Part shown: piece after piece, positions 45,149 to 55,921 of the stretch
How positions within the stretch are numbered: the stretch's first letter is position 1
How the letters are laid out: every line of letters begins with the position of its first letter
Assembly (NCBI GenBank): GCA_030704615.1
Contig: CM060731.1
Span: 4,836,001 to 4,900,000, forward strand
Direction of reading: 5' to 3'
From: Takakia lepidozioides
Lineage: Eukaryota > Streptophyta > Takakiopsida > Takakiales > Takakiaceae
Length of the DNA: 64,000 bases
Program-made: the position numbers and the translations under genes
The notes under the pieces: generated by a model
Seen by the model: only the letters and a program-made list of their open reading frames with translations
Databases searched by the model: none
Told to the model about the DNA's origin: nothing

Positions 45149-45395
45149 GTAACATACTTTGTATTGTGGTACACACTGCCAAACATTAGAGGCATTTTTA
45201 TGTCACTCCCTTGTGCCATTGCCAGCCCCCTTTGTGCTTAATTGTGGCAGTAATCAATGTGATGATAGAGTTTTCATTTACTATCGCAATGTGAACTGTA
45301 AGCATTGACAGTTTGGGTGCATCTTATTGTGTTAGTGTAATTTGAGTTCCCAGTGTCGATAATATACATTTTTGGTGCTTGTTGGTTGGTTGTAG

Positions 45396-45491
45396 GTGCT
45401 TGGCCATGAACGAGGCCCCCCAAGTCAAAGGGCAACACACCTTCACCCTTTCGGGAAGCTGACACCACTGATCCCTGACTCGCATAATGGG
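45396..45491 (+). CDS. 96-bp exon downstream of the HAD domain
   Basis: Bounded by TGTAG| and |GTAAGT, in phase 0 with the exon ending at 45148. It encodes VLGHERGPPSQRATHLHPFG then KLTPLIPDSHNG. Consistent phase at both sides supports a real spliced transcript. Confidence 0.6.
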
Positions 45492-45569
45492 GTAAGTCTA
45501 TGCATCTGCTATTCTCCCCTTCCCGACCTGGATAGTAAAATTGTTACTAGCTCATTGTAGACCTTGTAG

Positions 45570-45921
45570 ACACAATACGTTCCAGGATCCGTGTTCCATA
45601 ATTCTCATGCAATCTGCCAAGTTTGGGGTGGGATGGCAGTTCGTGGTGGGAGACCATGTCAAGCTCATAGACATTGTTTCACGATCAACAGCCGGATCTG
45701 GCCGCATTGCTGGTCTCCAAGGGATGGAGGTGAGTGAAGGGTACCCTGTCGTGCCAGAAGGCTATGTGGCCATCCACATTGATGATGTCCGCATTCCCAA
45801 TGCCCCTCTACCATATCACAACAAATCCATGAAGCCTCATCACACTGAGTTAGGAGACACTGTAGGTTACATTACTGTGTGGAGTGACAAACTAGTGAAG
45901 ACCTTGCAGACGAAGAGATGA
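45570..45921 (+). CDS. TnpA-like C-terminal exon
   Basis: Reads KFGVGWQFVVGDHVKLIDIV, then EGYVAIHIDDVRIPNAPLPY, then TELGDTVGYITVWSDKLVK and a stop. The layout (value/glycine-rich strand, V-x-V-D-x-V, P-L-P, then L-G-x-x-V-x-W) resembles the small beta domain near the C-terminus of plant TnpA-like proteins (DUF8039-type). If so, the HAD exons lie inside a TnpA-type gene. The first codons after the acceptor at 45569 need a frame change near 45612 to join this frame. Confidence 0.45.
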
Positions 45922-46275
45922 GGCAGGTCGGTTTTGGCTAGCATTGTGGATTTCATGGGGATTTCCACCTCTGCCTCATCCGGATTTGGCAACTACGGTA
46001 ACTTATAGTAGTGACAGATTCTCTGAATTGACTATCCAATTTTGATAGCAATCACATGTTGGATTCCCTCATGCATGTTGTTGCAAACTTATGCCTCGTT
46101 AATGAGCAATGTGGTGGTAGGTGGTATGTCCCCTTTGCACACACTATGGTTGGTTATGTTGTTGCTGGGAGAATGTGGTTGATAGTGATGCTGGATGGTG
46201 ATGTTGCTGCTGTTTGTGCTCTTTCATAATTATGTCGGTGCCACTTCTGTGCCTAAAGTCTTGCTGTATACAGGA
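45922..46275. other. 3' flank of the TnpA-like gene
   Basis: T/G-rich, with GTTGTTGCTGG- and GATGTTGCTGCTG-type repeats. No gene seen. Confidence 0.3.
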
Positions 46276-47098
46276 TTGTGATGTTGTATGGCATATGCAC
46301 GTGGCACCCTATTGGCTGCCTCTGTGGCATATCCACGTGTCTGTCCAGAGTCATAACCATGAGTACCGAACCCAATATGATATGTGTATCCACATATTAC
46401 ATTTTGACACGTGACCCCCTAAGGTCCCCGCGCAGTTGGTCCTATGACTCCGTATGCAAAACGTCCAGTCAAATGTATGTCTACGAAGCAGCATATGAGG
46501 TTCACGTGGCACCACCTGGGACTACAACGTCCTCATGGAATCCTCTCTTCATGGAATATACCGTACTACGCCAGTCGTACGTATGACTGGCAAGAATCCA
46601 CCGCAGCTCACGAAAGTCCAGCACGTGGGCACACACGAACGTGGCACGTGGTGTCCCCAGATTCCCCCCCATAAAGACATACATATGACTGCGAAGCCCC
46701 CTCCCCCACAGTGACACATGGCAATGACATGTCGCACCACGTGTTTCTTCTATGACGCGACACGTGCTGTCGTTTGATTCCCTCTCCGCTGTCATAGTTG
46801 GCAGTCAGGGATGGTGTCGCAGTCTGACACATGGCATGTTCTGTAGCCACCACGTGTCTATCTTACACCGTGGCTGACATGGACTACATTGTCCGTTTAG
46901 TCATTCAGTAAAGCCAGTGTGTATGACTACCCCCACAGCTGCTCTGGCGCCACGTCACAGCCAGCCTCGAGAGTCATATCTGCCATGTCACAACTGACTA
47001 GGCTTTTACGTCTTCAGAGTCAGGAAGTCGTAAATGGCTTCCATGACTGCATTTGCAGTCATAACACAGAGACGTAAAAGTTGCAATCTGTTGTAGTG
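46276..47098 (-). mobile_element. Right subterminal region and terminus of the large CACTA element
   Basis: Many CACGTGGCA / CACATGGCA and GTATGACT / CATGACTGC motifs occur in both orientations, ending TTGCAATCTGTTGTAGTG at 47098. The terminus reads CACTACAACAGATTGCAA from the outside. The outward triplet is AGC; a left end preceded by AGC was not found in the window. Together with tnp2 and the TnpA-like exons this defines the right half of an autonomous-type element. Confidence 0.75.
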
Positions 47099-48594
47099 AG
47101 CGCTAATGTGAATGCTCGTCACAGTTCGAAGAACACAACCAACTTGAATATGCACGTAGGTTTTTCAGACTCCAGCTTGTCCTGGTCTTATGCAATTCAT
47201 GTGTAACAACATGTCAGATTTACAGTATGACGCTACCATTCCAACACGATATCAGTAACCCAGACGGAATGAATTTGCAACATTGCATATGGCCCAATGT
47301 GAATGTAAGTGACAGTATGAACAGGAACCCTGAAATGCCAGATGCATTGAGGTTTTGTGACCATAACCTGTTGTAGTGTTACTCAATTCACATCTGTAGT
47401 CTCTTATTTTGTATGTGAGAGGGAGTGGCGAAGACTTCAACAATCTTAGACTGCATGGGGTTGGCTTGGCTTGTGTGTCACGGAATAAAATGTCCATGCC
47501 AGGTTACAATTTACATACTTTACCAGTAGCAGGACCTGCTGCGAAATTGAAGCATAAGAAATCACCATTGAGAACATAACTGTGACTCTGTGAGAACCAT
47601 GGTTCAGAAAATGGTACAGCCCGTGGATATAATCGTGTAACACGGTGACCTCATGTCTGGAGGCATAAGTCTGGAGGCATAAGTCCAAAATTTTGTGAAA
47701 GAAAGACTCCAATGAAGGTAGATACGGGAACAACTGTTTTCTCCAATGCCCCATTTGGATCGCCAATGTGCATCCCATGGAACGATGAAGTCTGTAACGT
47801 CCGCACGGTTACACATGAAGTTTCATCCATTCTTCTGTCAGTTGTCTATTCATCCGCCAACCATCAACCGACACTATCATCCTCAATCCTCATGTTCTGC
47901 CGCTGTTCATCCCATCGATGGATGAAATATGTGTGCACGATCGGTTACACATGATTGTCCATCCATTCTTTTCTCAGTTGCCTTTTCATCCACAGATCAT
48001 CATCCGTCTGTCTCCTCCTCAAACCTCATGTTGTTTTGGCGCGTAAGAGGAAGATGTGGTTGACTGTACCTGTGGAGGCTGTTTCAGTTGGACAGTATTA
48101 TGGCTAATGGCGTTGGTATGTCCACAAAACTGTCGCAGATCATTGTGTACATTGCTCAATTGCAAGTTCATCTTCTTACGGTCCCTATTGTGATGATGCA
48201 GTGTCTGTTTACATGAGTATTGTGGAGAAAATGTGTCATATGGAGGTTGGTTGCTTGGCCTTCACGTGGAGCGGGAATCGATGAGGTTGATCTTTGTTGC
48301 GAAATGGAATCCAGTTGCTGCCGCCGGTGAGAATCGGAATTGAGTGCATTTCATGAACTGAATGTCTGTGATGTTTGAGAAAGTGAGGTTGCATTTGTCC
48401 TCTTCTTTTCTTAAGGCTGCATAGGTTATAGCCTTCGCGCCATCCGATAATATTCCGACTCTTGCGCTCGGAACAGCTGCTTATGTGACCATCTGCCTGA
48501 AAGCCCCCAAAAACATTCAAACATGGGAAGCGGCATATGTTTAGTCTCTTCAGTTCTCAAAATCAGTAATATATATCTTCATTTATTTTGAAGG
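47099..48594. other. Gene-poor spacer with a second CACTA-like end
   Basis: At 47371-47378 another TTGTAGTG ends a GACCATAACCTGTTGTAGTG sequence, possibly another CACTA terminus. A 136-bp tandem duplication starts CGGTTACACATGA at 47806 and again at 47942. No convincing gene. Confidence 0.4.
47806..48075 (+). repeat. 136-bp imperfect tandem duplication
   Basis: Two units start with CGGTTACACATGA. Both contain CATCCATTCTTCT/TTTCTCAGTTG, TTCATCC and CCTCA(A)CCTCATGTT in the same order. Confidence 0.6.
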
Positions 48595-49624
48595 ATGCAG
48601 TATACAGTGGAGGTGAACCTCACTCGTTCGAGACGTTTGCTGGTTAAGCGTCCTCATGAAGATTTTGCTTTCGGAATGTTGATGAATGCTTTCCCAATCG
48701 GTCTGGGCTGGGGGTGGCAGTGTAGCAGGGTTGGCAGTCTCGCAGCTCTAGTCGTTGGTGTCCTGGCAGACCGCATTTGAACTAGCATATGTTCAATCGC
48801 AGCTTAAGTCGCAACTGAAAACACTCGCACTTACGTTCGGGCAAAGGCAGACACATTTCAGGGCGTTTGTTTTTGGTACCGGGGTTTCCAACTTCCTTTG
48901 GGCTGCTTTTCATTATGAACTCAGGTCATGGCATACTATTTAGGTACGAATGGCAGTCTTATTGAAGTTGCCATTGAATATCCCCGCGATATCTCGGATG
49001 TGCTGCAGCCGCGATTAGAAGGGACATGCACTGCCGTTGCAAACATTTTGTTTGGTTCCAGCATGGAGAAATCAGTGTGTCTGGAAGGAATAGTGTTGTT
49101 GTACAAGCCGAATGCCCCAAAGTCATATGCTATGCAATATGTTACTATGGGGGTTCCTTTGTGTATTTGGAATGTGATTGCATGTGCTGCACAGGCAAAA
49201 GGATTTCATGTGGACACAACCACGAAGGCTCGGATTTCTGGGGAGTACTTGTGGTTGGATGTGAACCTGCGGAGTCCTCAGAAGATCTTTAGCATTGTGG
49301 AGGCAGACGAGACCGGGTTCCTATCCAAGGTCCCCATTGTGGACCTGAAGAAGACCCTCGCTCGTATAAAAACTAACGTGATGGTGAAGGGTAGCTTTAC
49401 AGTGCGACTAAAGAAGCAGTATAGGGTTGAGAGAGGAGAGCATAGTGTTAGTTGGTCGTTGGGGCTCACTCCCACTACTGCTTTTTGATCGACAAAACCG
49501 ACATCGATGAGACTTCTGCCATGGATGAGCTGGTGCAGGACTTGGGTACTCTTAGAGTCAGTCCAGCCCTCTCAGGTTTGCTTGTAGGTGGGGCAGGATC
49601 GTCCACGCCAAAATCTGAGAAGTA
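48595..49624 (+). CDS. Hypothetical plus-strand gene, three frames
   Basis: Three consecutive blocks: MQYTVEVNLTRSRRLLVKRP (48595-48780), LAYVQSQLKSQLKTLALTFG to AAFHYELRS (about 48775-48925), and a 186-codon frame (48928-49488, MAYYLGTNGSLIEVAIEYPR ... YLWLDVNLRSPQKIFSIVEA). After a one-base shift it continues FIDKTDIDETSAMDELVQDL to TPKSEK and a stop at 49624. The continuous protein-like texture suggests one gene with two frameshifts or tiny assembly errors. No family recognised. It is divergent from the Ulp1-like gene region downstream. Confidence 0.45.
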
Positions 49625-49854
49625 ATTGATAATGCTTCATAGAAGACACGGTCGGCGGCTTAAGGTGGGGATCCAATTGAGTGCATGTGTTTGCTCTTTC
49701 AAAAATTGAGGTTAGATGTTCATAAGTATTGCTGAACTAGAGGAACTGCTTGGTCGTTCAGTACTGCCTCGTTTGTACCAGAAGTGCATAAGGGGTTGCA
49801 TGCAAATGTGCATGTTCCATGCTGAAGATCTAAACAAATGCTGCTGAAGCAAGC

Positions 49855-50457
49855 ATGGTGTGGTCTGATTGCATGTGTTTGTCCCCCAGCTTCAAGAGGG
49901 CTGTGGGTGAAGTGAAATTCAATTATGAAGGGTACCTGACAGTTGGTAAAGGCACCCTTCAACCCAGAGTCATCCATATGTTCAAACATTGTGCCATAGA
50001 CATGGAAATGTATGGACCACAACATCCCGAATTTCGTATGTTGGTGCAATCATGGTTGGTGCGCATTACAGACAACCATCATGCCGCTGTGGAGTTTATT
50101 TCCGAGCCTGACATCAGGTGCCCTCTGTGTATGTATCACTATGGAAATCCGAATGGCACGCATAGAGAACCCTACACTTCGTTGATTCACCATTGTGCAA
50201 CACACTGGACCTCGTGGCATGTACAGCACGGGTGCTTGGCACGAGTTATATTAAATACATTGCTGAGAGACCAATTGCCACACTGGCACCAACACAATAA
50301 CATTCATGTGATTGCGAGGAAGACTGATTGTGCTGGGGTGTGCATTGTGCCCATTTACGATTGTTGCATGGAATGGTATGTGCATGTGTTACCAATTTCC
50401 TTTACATGCAGTTCATGGCTTGCTTGTATATGCAATGTAGGCATGTGTTGCATGTAG
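49855..50457 (+). CDS. Hypothetical 200-codon protein with a possible zinc site
   Basis: Open frame from ATG 49855 with FKRAVGEVKFNYEGYLTVGK and HMFKHCAIDMEMYGPQHPEF. It then has CPLC followed 18-25 residues later by H-H-C-x-x-H, a spacing compatible with a zinc-binding site. The last 30 residues are cysteine/hydrophobic and may be read-through. No family recognised. Same strand as the gene at 48595-49624 and possibly a further exon of it. Confidence 0.4.
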   Translation: MVWSDCMCLSPSFKRAVGEVKFNYEGYLTVGKGTLQPRVIHMFKHCAIDMEMYGPQHPEFRMLVQSWLVRITDNHHAAVEFISEPDIRCPLCMYHYGNPNGTHREPYTSLIHHCATHWTSWHVQHGCLARVILNTLLRDQLPHWHQHNNIHVIARKTDCAGVCIVPIYDCCMEWYVHVLPISFTCSSWLACICNVGMCCM

Positions 50458-51272
50458 GGAGCTACTTTGAAATACCCCAGTTGCCAGTGCTTCTCAACAT
50501 ATACTTGTTGAAACAGTCCTAGTCTTCAGTATTGGGCATTATGTCACTGCACAATATATGTAAGCAAGGAAACGCAACGGTAATGTGGCACTGTGAAGTG
50601 AGTGTGTTAAGATTGTGGGGCAACGGGGATCCCATTGGCTGCCATCATGTGAAACAACATGCCCTTGAATCAAAAACATTAGAGAGAAGGAAGAGACATC
50701 CCGAAATAGCATACCCCAATGTAGAGAAGGGCTGACTGGGTAGGAAAGAGGGACTGAAGCGAACTTGCAAAACAAAGCAGAGAACGTGCACTGATGGTCG
50801 GAAATGTGCTGCCTGTAAGAAGAATAAGACACAGTTGTGGGAAGCAAAGGACCACAAAAATCAACGCAGGAAGGTAGACAATTAATAAACAATACTTTCT
50901 GTAGCCAATTGTATCCAATTTCACAATGTTTTACCAACTTTCCTGGCTCGTTTACACCGTCTGCGTGTGAGGGGAGCTGGATTGGTGGCCACAGGGAGGA
51001 CAGGGCTGCTGCAATCTCCAACTTTGCGTGGGGGTTTGGGCACTGCATATGGAGGCTCGTGCGATGGGTGACCGTCAAGCTCGTGCAAAATAATGTCTTG
51101 AAGTTCATACCTTTTCTCGCGCACGGCCTCAGTAGGGAACCAGTCTGATGTGAGCTGCAAAGAAAGAAGAACAAAGAATGCAAAAGCAAACAATGAACAA
51201 GCAATGATCATTGTTAGAAATTCATATAATTTTCGTAAGGATATTCATGTTCATTCTACCTGATACATGGAT
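50458..51272. other. Spacer, low coding support
   Basis: A 221-codon minus-strand frame (51204-50539) exists, but it is hydrophobic, rich in Ser/Leu/Phe and lacks any motif; it looks compositional. Otherwise nothing is seen. This is probably the 3' flank of the Ulp1-like gene. Confidence 0.3.
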
Positions 51273-51404
51273 TCAACACATTGCGCAAGCACATGAACGT
51301 CCACAACTAAAACAGGCGGCAAATGATAATGTAAACCACGAGCAGCTGCCTCTTACCGGGCCTGCACCACCAGGTTGTGGATTCAAGTACATTTGCACTA
51401 AGTA

Positions 51405-51880
51405 CAGCTCAATGTAATTAGCTACAAACAGACCACACTGCCATGTGTTGGCCTGATGTGGAACAGGCGGGCAGAACCACCGCTTGAGGTCAGTCGCATC
51501 CTTCCACTCGGAAGAGCAATATAGGATAACAATAGGAACTAACCCTCCTGGAATAAATCCCTTCCTCAATCCTTGTAATATAAAGAAGCACAGAATCGAC
51601 TTGATTTGCCTGCTTTGCACAATGATCGCGAAGGCATATCCATGTGAAGCTATCTACAACACGGATTTTATTGCACACATGTTCAGGAAGAGAAAGTATT
51701 TTAACTGACACCCAGTGGTCCATCAGACGATCACTAATCCACCCCCTTGCAGAGAGCAAGTCATCTGCATCTTCTAGTCTAAGAGGAACTTGCGAAACCC
51801 GAGAGCGCTTCAAAAACCATATGTCATGTGTTTTTGCCACCACTACACCACTGGCCCGCCTGCAAAAAAGGCACATACCT
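51405..51880 (-). pseudogene. Ulp1-like (C48) cysteine protease domain
   Basis: The minus strand reads VPLRLEDADDLLSARGWISD and RLMDHWVSVK (the W-L-x-D-x-x-I/L-x-x-Y start of Ulp1 domains), RVVDSFTWICLRDHC, then in a second frame GFIPGGLVPIVILYCSSEW and, at the C-terminus, VPHQANTWQCGLFVANYIEL. The last block carries the oxyanion Gln and nucleophile Cys (Q-x-N-x-x-D-C-G) of SUMO proteases, with Gln in place of the usual Asp before Cys. The catalytic His-Trp expected near FIP...ILYC is not visible. Ulp1-like genes are common passengers of plant MULE and CACTA elements. Likely inactive. Confidence 0.65.
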
Positions 51881-52460
51881 CATTGCTATGAGAATCCGCC
51901 CACATAATTATGCACATGCGGGCCACTTGCAAACTGTGGATGGAAGGTATACCATATCATGCATGAAAAAGGGTGCACAGGCGTCGCAACTCACAATACG
52001 TTTTCGAGGCCTTCATGTATCCTGCACATCCAGGAGCCCAATATGTCAATGCATGTGCAACATCGTACATACACCATTTCCAATCTGGAGAGGAGAGACC
52101 GTTAACATTAAAACCACAATGGCACTGGATACCTGGACATGGTTTTGTTGCGCTGCAATGCAAGTGCTGGTTGGGGCAGCGCATCCTTTGCCTTGGCAGC
52201 AACCATGGTATGGATGGGCTTGGGTTTGGCAAAGGTGGCAGTGGTTGCATTTTTATTCAATGCCCGGACGCTGCCATATACGTCACCAGGAAATCGTGTA
52301 GTAGCCTCTGTACTGTGAGGTGTATCAGCACCATCAAACAAGATGTGGTAAGGTCACATGGGCGAAGGCAGTGCGAGAACCATCACATTGGGGGTGGGAG
52401 GCTCTGTCCCATGTTTAAGCACTGAGTTAGCTGGGGTCACGGAAGATCTGACAGTGCTTA

Positions 52461-53084
52461 CTACATGTACAATAGCACCCTCATCAGTGGGACATCGCAT
52501 ATTAAGGGGTGGTGGCTTTGGAACTCAGTTATGTCATAGAGGGTTTGTTCTGAAGTGAAAGAGGCCACAGGGGGAGGCGGTCGACACAATTCAGGAAATA
52601 CCTGAGTGGCGCTTAGTTCCATTTCAAGTTGAGTCATGGGACCCGGTTGTGGGCACTGTATGTCGCCACAAGTTTCTTCAGCAAGCAGGATCGTTTGGGC
52701 CTGAGGGAGGACAGGATCCGACAGCACATGTTCTACCACGACATTGTTGGTCTCATCAGAAGGTGTGGAATTGCATGCCATGTTAGCGGCCAAAATGAGT
52801 GCCCCCATGTTTGTATTTGTACTTAGGTGAACGAGTGCGCTTGACTGCGGTTCAGGGACAGCCGCCTCCTTATGTCCACACTTGGCATTGCAGAAACGTG
52901 CCTCATCCCTTGCAAGCCTCTCAATGTGGACCTCATGGAGGATTTGTCGGGCAGCCTCAAGTTTGTCATGTAGGCTGGATTCCCCGTAGTCAAGACAGCC
53001 TGCACACCAACATCCGCATTGTGAAAATGTGGCCGTGACAAGAAATGAAATGAGAACAACACCAGGGACATTGTTAAGAACCAC
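52461..53084 (-). CDS. Linker exon(s) upstream of the Ulp1 domain
   Basis: A 207-codon minus-strand frame with a helical, charged part (LHDKLEAARQILHEVHIERL) and a Ser/Thr/Pro-rich part. No domain recognised. It is co-oriented between the N-terminal exons at 53.1-54.0 kb and the protease domain. Confidence 0.4.
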   Translation of the reverse strand: MVLNNVPGVVLISFLVTATFSQCGCWCAGCLDYGESSLHDKLEAARQILHEVHIERLARDEARFCNAKCGHKEAAVPEPQSSALVHLSTNTNMGALILAANMACNSTPSDETNNVVVEHVLSDPVLPQAQTILLAEETCGDIQCPQPGPMTQLEMELSATQVFPELCRPPPPVASFTSEQTLYDITEFQSHHPLICDVPLMRVLLYM

Positions 53085-54045
53085 CAGGAACTAAAATGCA
53101 GTAGCACGAACCGTGGTAAGGGAAATACACACCTGGTGGACAAGGAAGCCAGCCCATGTCGACATCCTCCCGATGCCTCAAAATGACATTGAAGTCCTTC
53201 AAGGCTTTTTTCTTGGCCCCTGCACCATCAGTTGGTATACTGCCACACCACAATATTCTGAAGGCAATAGGATTCAGAACGGCGAGGTCACGCACAGCCC
53301 TGCATCAGACCTCGCGCATCAAACCATGCAGATCTTCAAAAAGGTGTTCGCAGTCCTCTTTCCGCACTCCCCGAAGGGCTGCAAGTCCTTCACACACCTG
53401 GGTTCGGGCTTCCTCGTATGGGGGCATGCCTCCATACAGGAAGTATCCAATCTCCAGGAAATTCTCACCCGCATTTGTAATGGCATACTGGCCATCTTCT
53501 GTGTTGAAAAGATGATTTCGCAGAGTTAACAAGATGGAGTTTCGGGGAATTGAAATAGGTTTCATGTTGTGAACGTGAGACATCCAAACCTGACGAAACA
53601 CCCTGCTGAAAAGCGGAATGTTTGGAGGTGGAGCATGGTGGCGAGCAGCCTCAAGAATGACCATCAACCTATCAGATTCATCCTCAGAATGTGTGAACAT
53701 ATCGGGGGGCAACTCAGGGATCTCACCTACTGCAACAATTTGGTACAGAGGGGACCAACCCCAGATTCCCTCCTGTTTCTCATCTTATTGTTCTCTATCC
53801 CATTTTGCCATGTTATTGTCAACAAACTGCCTTCTACGATCCTCCAACTCAGAGTGGGCTGCAACTCCTTTCATTTCGAAATCCAGCAATGCCATGGCAT
53901 ACTTGTGATGTGCCATCACCAGTTGGCATTCCGCCAAGTGAGCGGGATGGTCACGAGTTACTCCAGGATGTATGGCAAATAGCTCCACCACATTTTCCAC
54001 AGCTGTCTTCTCCTCTGGAGGTGCATCAAACTGCTCCCCCGCCAT
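53074..54045 (-). CDS. N-terminal exons of the Ulp1-like gene (putative)
   Basis: ATG at 54045 starts MAGEQFDAPPEEKTAVENVV with a helical block (HHKYAMALLDFEMKGVAAHS). A second frame (53712-53305) has PNIPLFSRVFRQVWMSHVHN, NSILLTLRNHLFNTEDGQYA and a glycine/proline segment. A third (53295-53074) has RDLAVLNPIAFRILWCGSIP. The frames follow each other closely on one strand and look like successive exons. No domain is identified. Grouping with the protease is positional. Confidence 0.45.
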
Positions 54046-54094
54046 TGCAGAGTCATGGAGCTGGTTAGTAATAGAGGAAGACTAACCAAAAACC

Positions 54095-54553
54095 CTAAAC
54101 TTGAAAGGCAACTGCAAACAAAATGGAAAGACACGCATCATCAAAGAATGAGTTGTGACCATGAAGGCCAAGAAGAAGGTGTGTTACCCGTCGTTTAAGC
54201 CACCATTGACCAAAAGCGTTGCCCATCATTTGGTCCCCGAACTCAAATTTCCCAATAAGAGCCACAAGACGATTGAGAAAAGAAGGCTCGTCCAGAGATG
54301 GAAATCCGTCGGGCAACAAGTCGAACTTCATTGGATAGGTCAGTCCTGGGCATGAAACAGGTGCGGGTATGGGAGACACAACAATATCCGAAGTCAGTAG
54401 CAAGGACGCCTTGACAAAGCCTTCCCTGACCTCTTCTCTACTTAGTGGTGCATGGGGTGTGGACTTCAGAATGCGCACTGGAGGTCTGCCCTCTTGTCTA
54501 CCTGAAGATGCAACTCCAACGTGCACTTCGGGTCGAAGACTTTGCTGTGGCAC
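54095..54553 (-). CDS. Hypothetical 152-codon frame
   Basis: Minus-strand open frame with SLDEPSFLNRLVALIGKFEF and DQMMGNAFGQWWLKRRVTHL, protein-like but unassigned. It lies between the zinc-finger exon and the ATG at 54045. Confidence 0.35.
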   Translation of the reverse strand: MPQQSLRPEVHVGVASSGRQEGRPPVRILKSTPHAPLSREEVREGFVKASLLLTSDIVVSPIPAPVSCPGLTYPMKFDLLPDGFPSLDEPSFLNRLVALIGKFEFGDQMMGNAFGQWWLKRRVTHLLLGLHGHNSFFDDACLSILFAVAFQV

Positions 54554-54824
54554 GGCAGGAGGTCCTACAGACGTAGACTTGACAATGCACTCAGATGGAA
54601 GACTTTCCTCCTAATCATGTTAACCCCCTGCTGTAGACTTATATTTAAGGTGTTTCTTACCCCCCCTATGTATGTATAATGTTGTACATGGGGGGGTTAA
54701 AAATACCCCCTCCTGTGCACGCACGTGGCTGGTACAGGTTGGCTGGGGTGCACCCCCCAGGACTTTCCTGTGATGGCAGAGGTGCATCCAATGAGTCCTT
54801 TTGAATGCGCTGAGGTCTAACAGT

Positions 54825-55337
54825 CTATTGTGGCAGCGCAAGTGGTGCGTCCAACAACTGGAAATCGTCATCGTCATCATCATCGTCAAGGTCCACTCCC
54901 GGCTCCTTCCGAAGACTCATGTGCTTCCTGCGCTTAGGTTCTCGTGTAGTCTCTTCTGCTATCGTCTCCTCGCGTTCTACCCTCGTCTTCATCAACCTGT
55001 AGGAAGGAGGCTTCATCCCGTGCTTACTAAGAACAGCCTCCATGATGGGCCTTTGCCCCTTTTCAAAAACAGGGTACATTTTCAGTTTAGGCCCACCCTT
55101 TCCCACAGGAGCATCACAACCATTTATCCTGTGAATGTTAAGTTTCTTCTTATCTTTATATTGCTTAAGACAGTGGATACACTTGAATGGCTTCCTATTA
55201 TCATCACCGGACTGCTCAACCCTTGCCTCTGAGTGAGCCTCACATATGAGATTTTCCCACTCATCAGAGTCGTACGTTTCATTGTACGTCCGACGCGCTT
55301 CGCGCATGGAGGATTGTTTCACCATATCAGCGCCCAC
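54825..55337 (-). CDS. Single zinc-finger protein with acidic tail
   Basis: A 170-codon minus-strand frame. The centre contains FKCIHCLKQYKDKKKLNIHR followed by INGC: C-x2-C-x12-H-x3/4-C, a C2H2/C2HC-type finger. The flanks are charged; the C-terminus is basic (EPKRRKHMSLRKE) and then has a run of eight Asp. The composition fits a nuclear DNA-binding protein. It may be the DNA-binding partner of the downstream Ulp1-like gene in one element, or the first exon of it. Confidence 0.55.
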   Translation of the reverse strand: MGADMVKQSSMREARRTYNETYDSDEWENLICEAHSEARVEQSGDDNRKPFKCIHCLKQYKDKKKLNIHRINGCDAPVGKGGPKLKMYPVFEKGQRPIMEAVLSKHGMKPPSYRLMKTRVEREETIAEETTREPKRRKHMSLRKEPGVDLDDDDDDDDFQLLDAPLALPQ

Positions 55338-55921
55338 TCCAAATCCACTACCCTCCTTCTGAAGAATCCTCTAGCAGAGCAAAGATTGCTGGAATGTGAA
55401 AGCAAGAACTCACACAAAAACATGAAGCACACAAATGGACTGCAACAGACAGAAATGGCAAGCAAGAGGAAGAAAATAGCTGCAAATCACACGAATGACT
55501 TCCAAATTCTCCAAAAAGAAACCCTATACTCAAGTCGAATGAGTAATCGCTTCACCGCCACAGCTCCGTCAACAGTTTATAACAGTCGCGATGCATACGG
55601 TGCAAGGAAGTGCTTGTAACACCGCTTCCACCGGGATCATACATTTCGGGCCATGCAAACGCCAGGAAGCTTGGAAAACCTGTCCTGTGGCTGCCATGAA
55701 CTAAATCAATCAAAGCATCGACGTGGGGAGTGACAGCTGAGGGGCCACATTCGAATCGACAGGTCCACCATGTGCGTGCGAACTGGACGCGAAAAACACG
55801 AAAGCATGATCATCGCGATCTCCCTACGGCTATATATGAGTATGTGTCACATCTTGTCATGGGTGATTGCAGCACATGGATCATGTTACATCCCATCCAT
55901 CCGAGTCATGTGCTAATGCCG

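Noticed and set aside
50539-51204. 221-codon minus-strand frame
   Set aside because: Hydrophobic Ser/Leu/Phe composition, no motif, and overlapping frames of similar quality; treated as chance.
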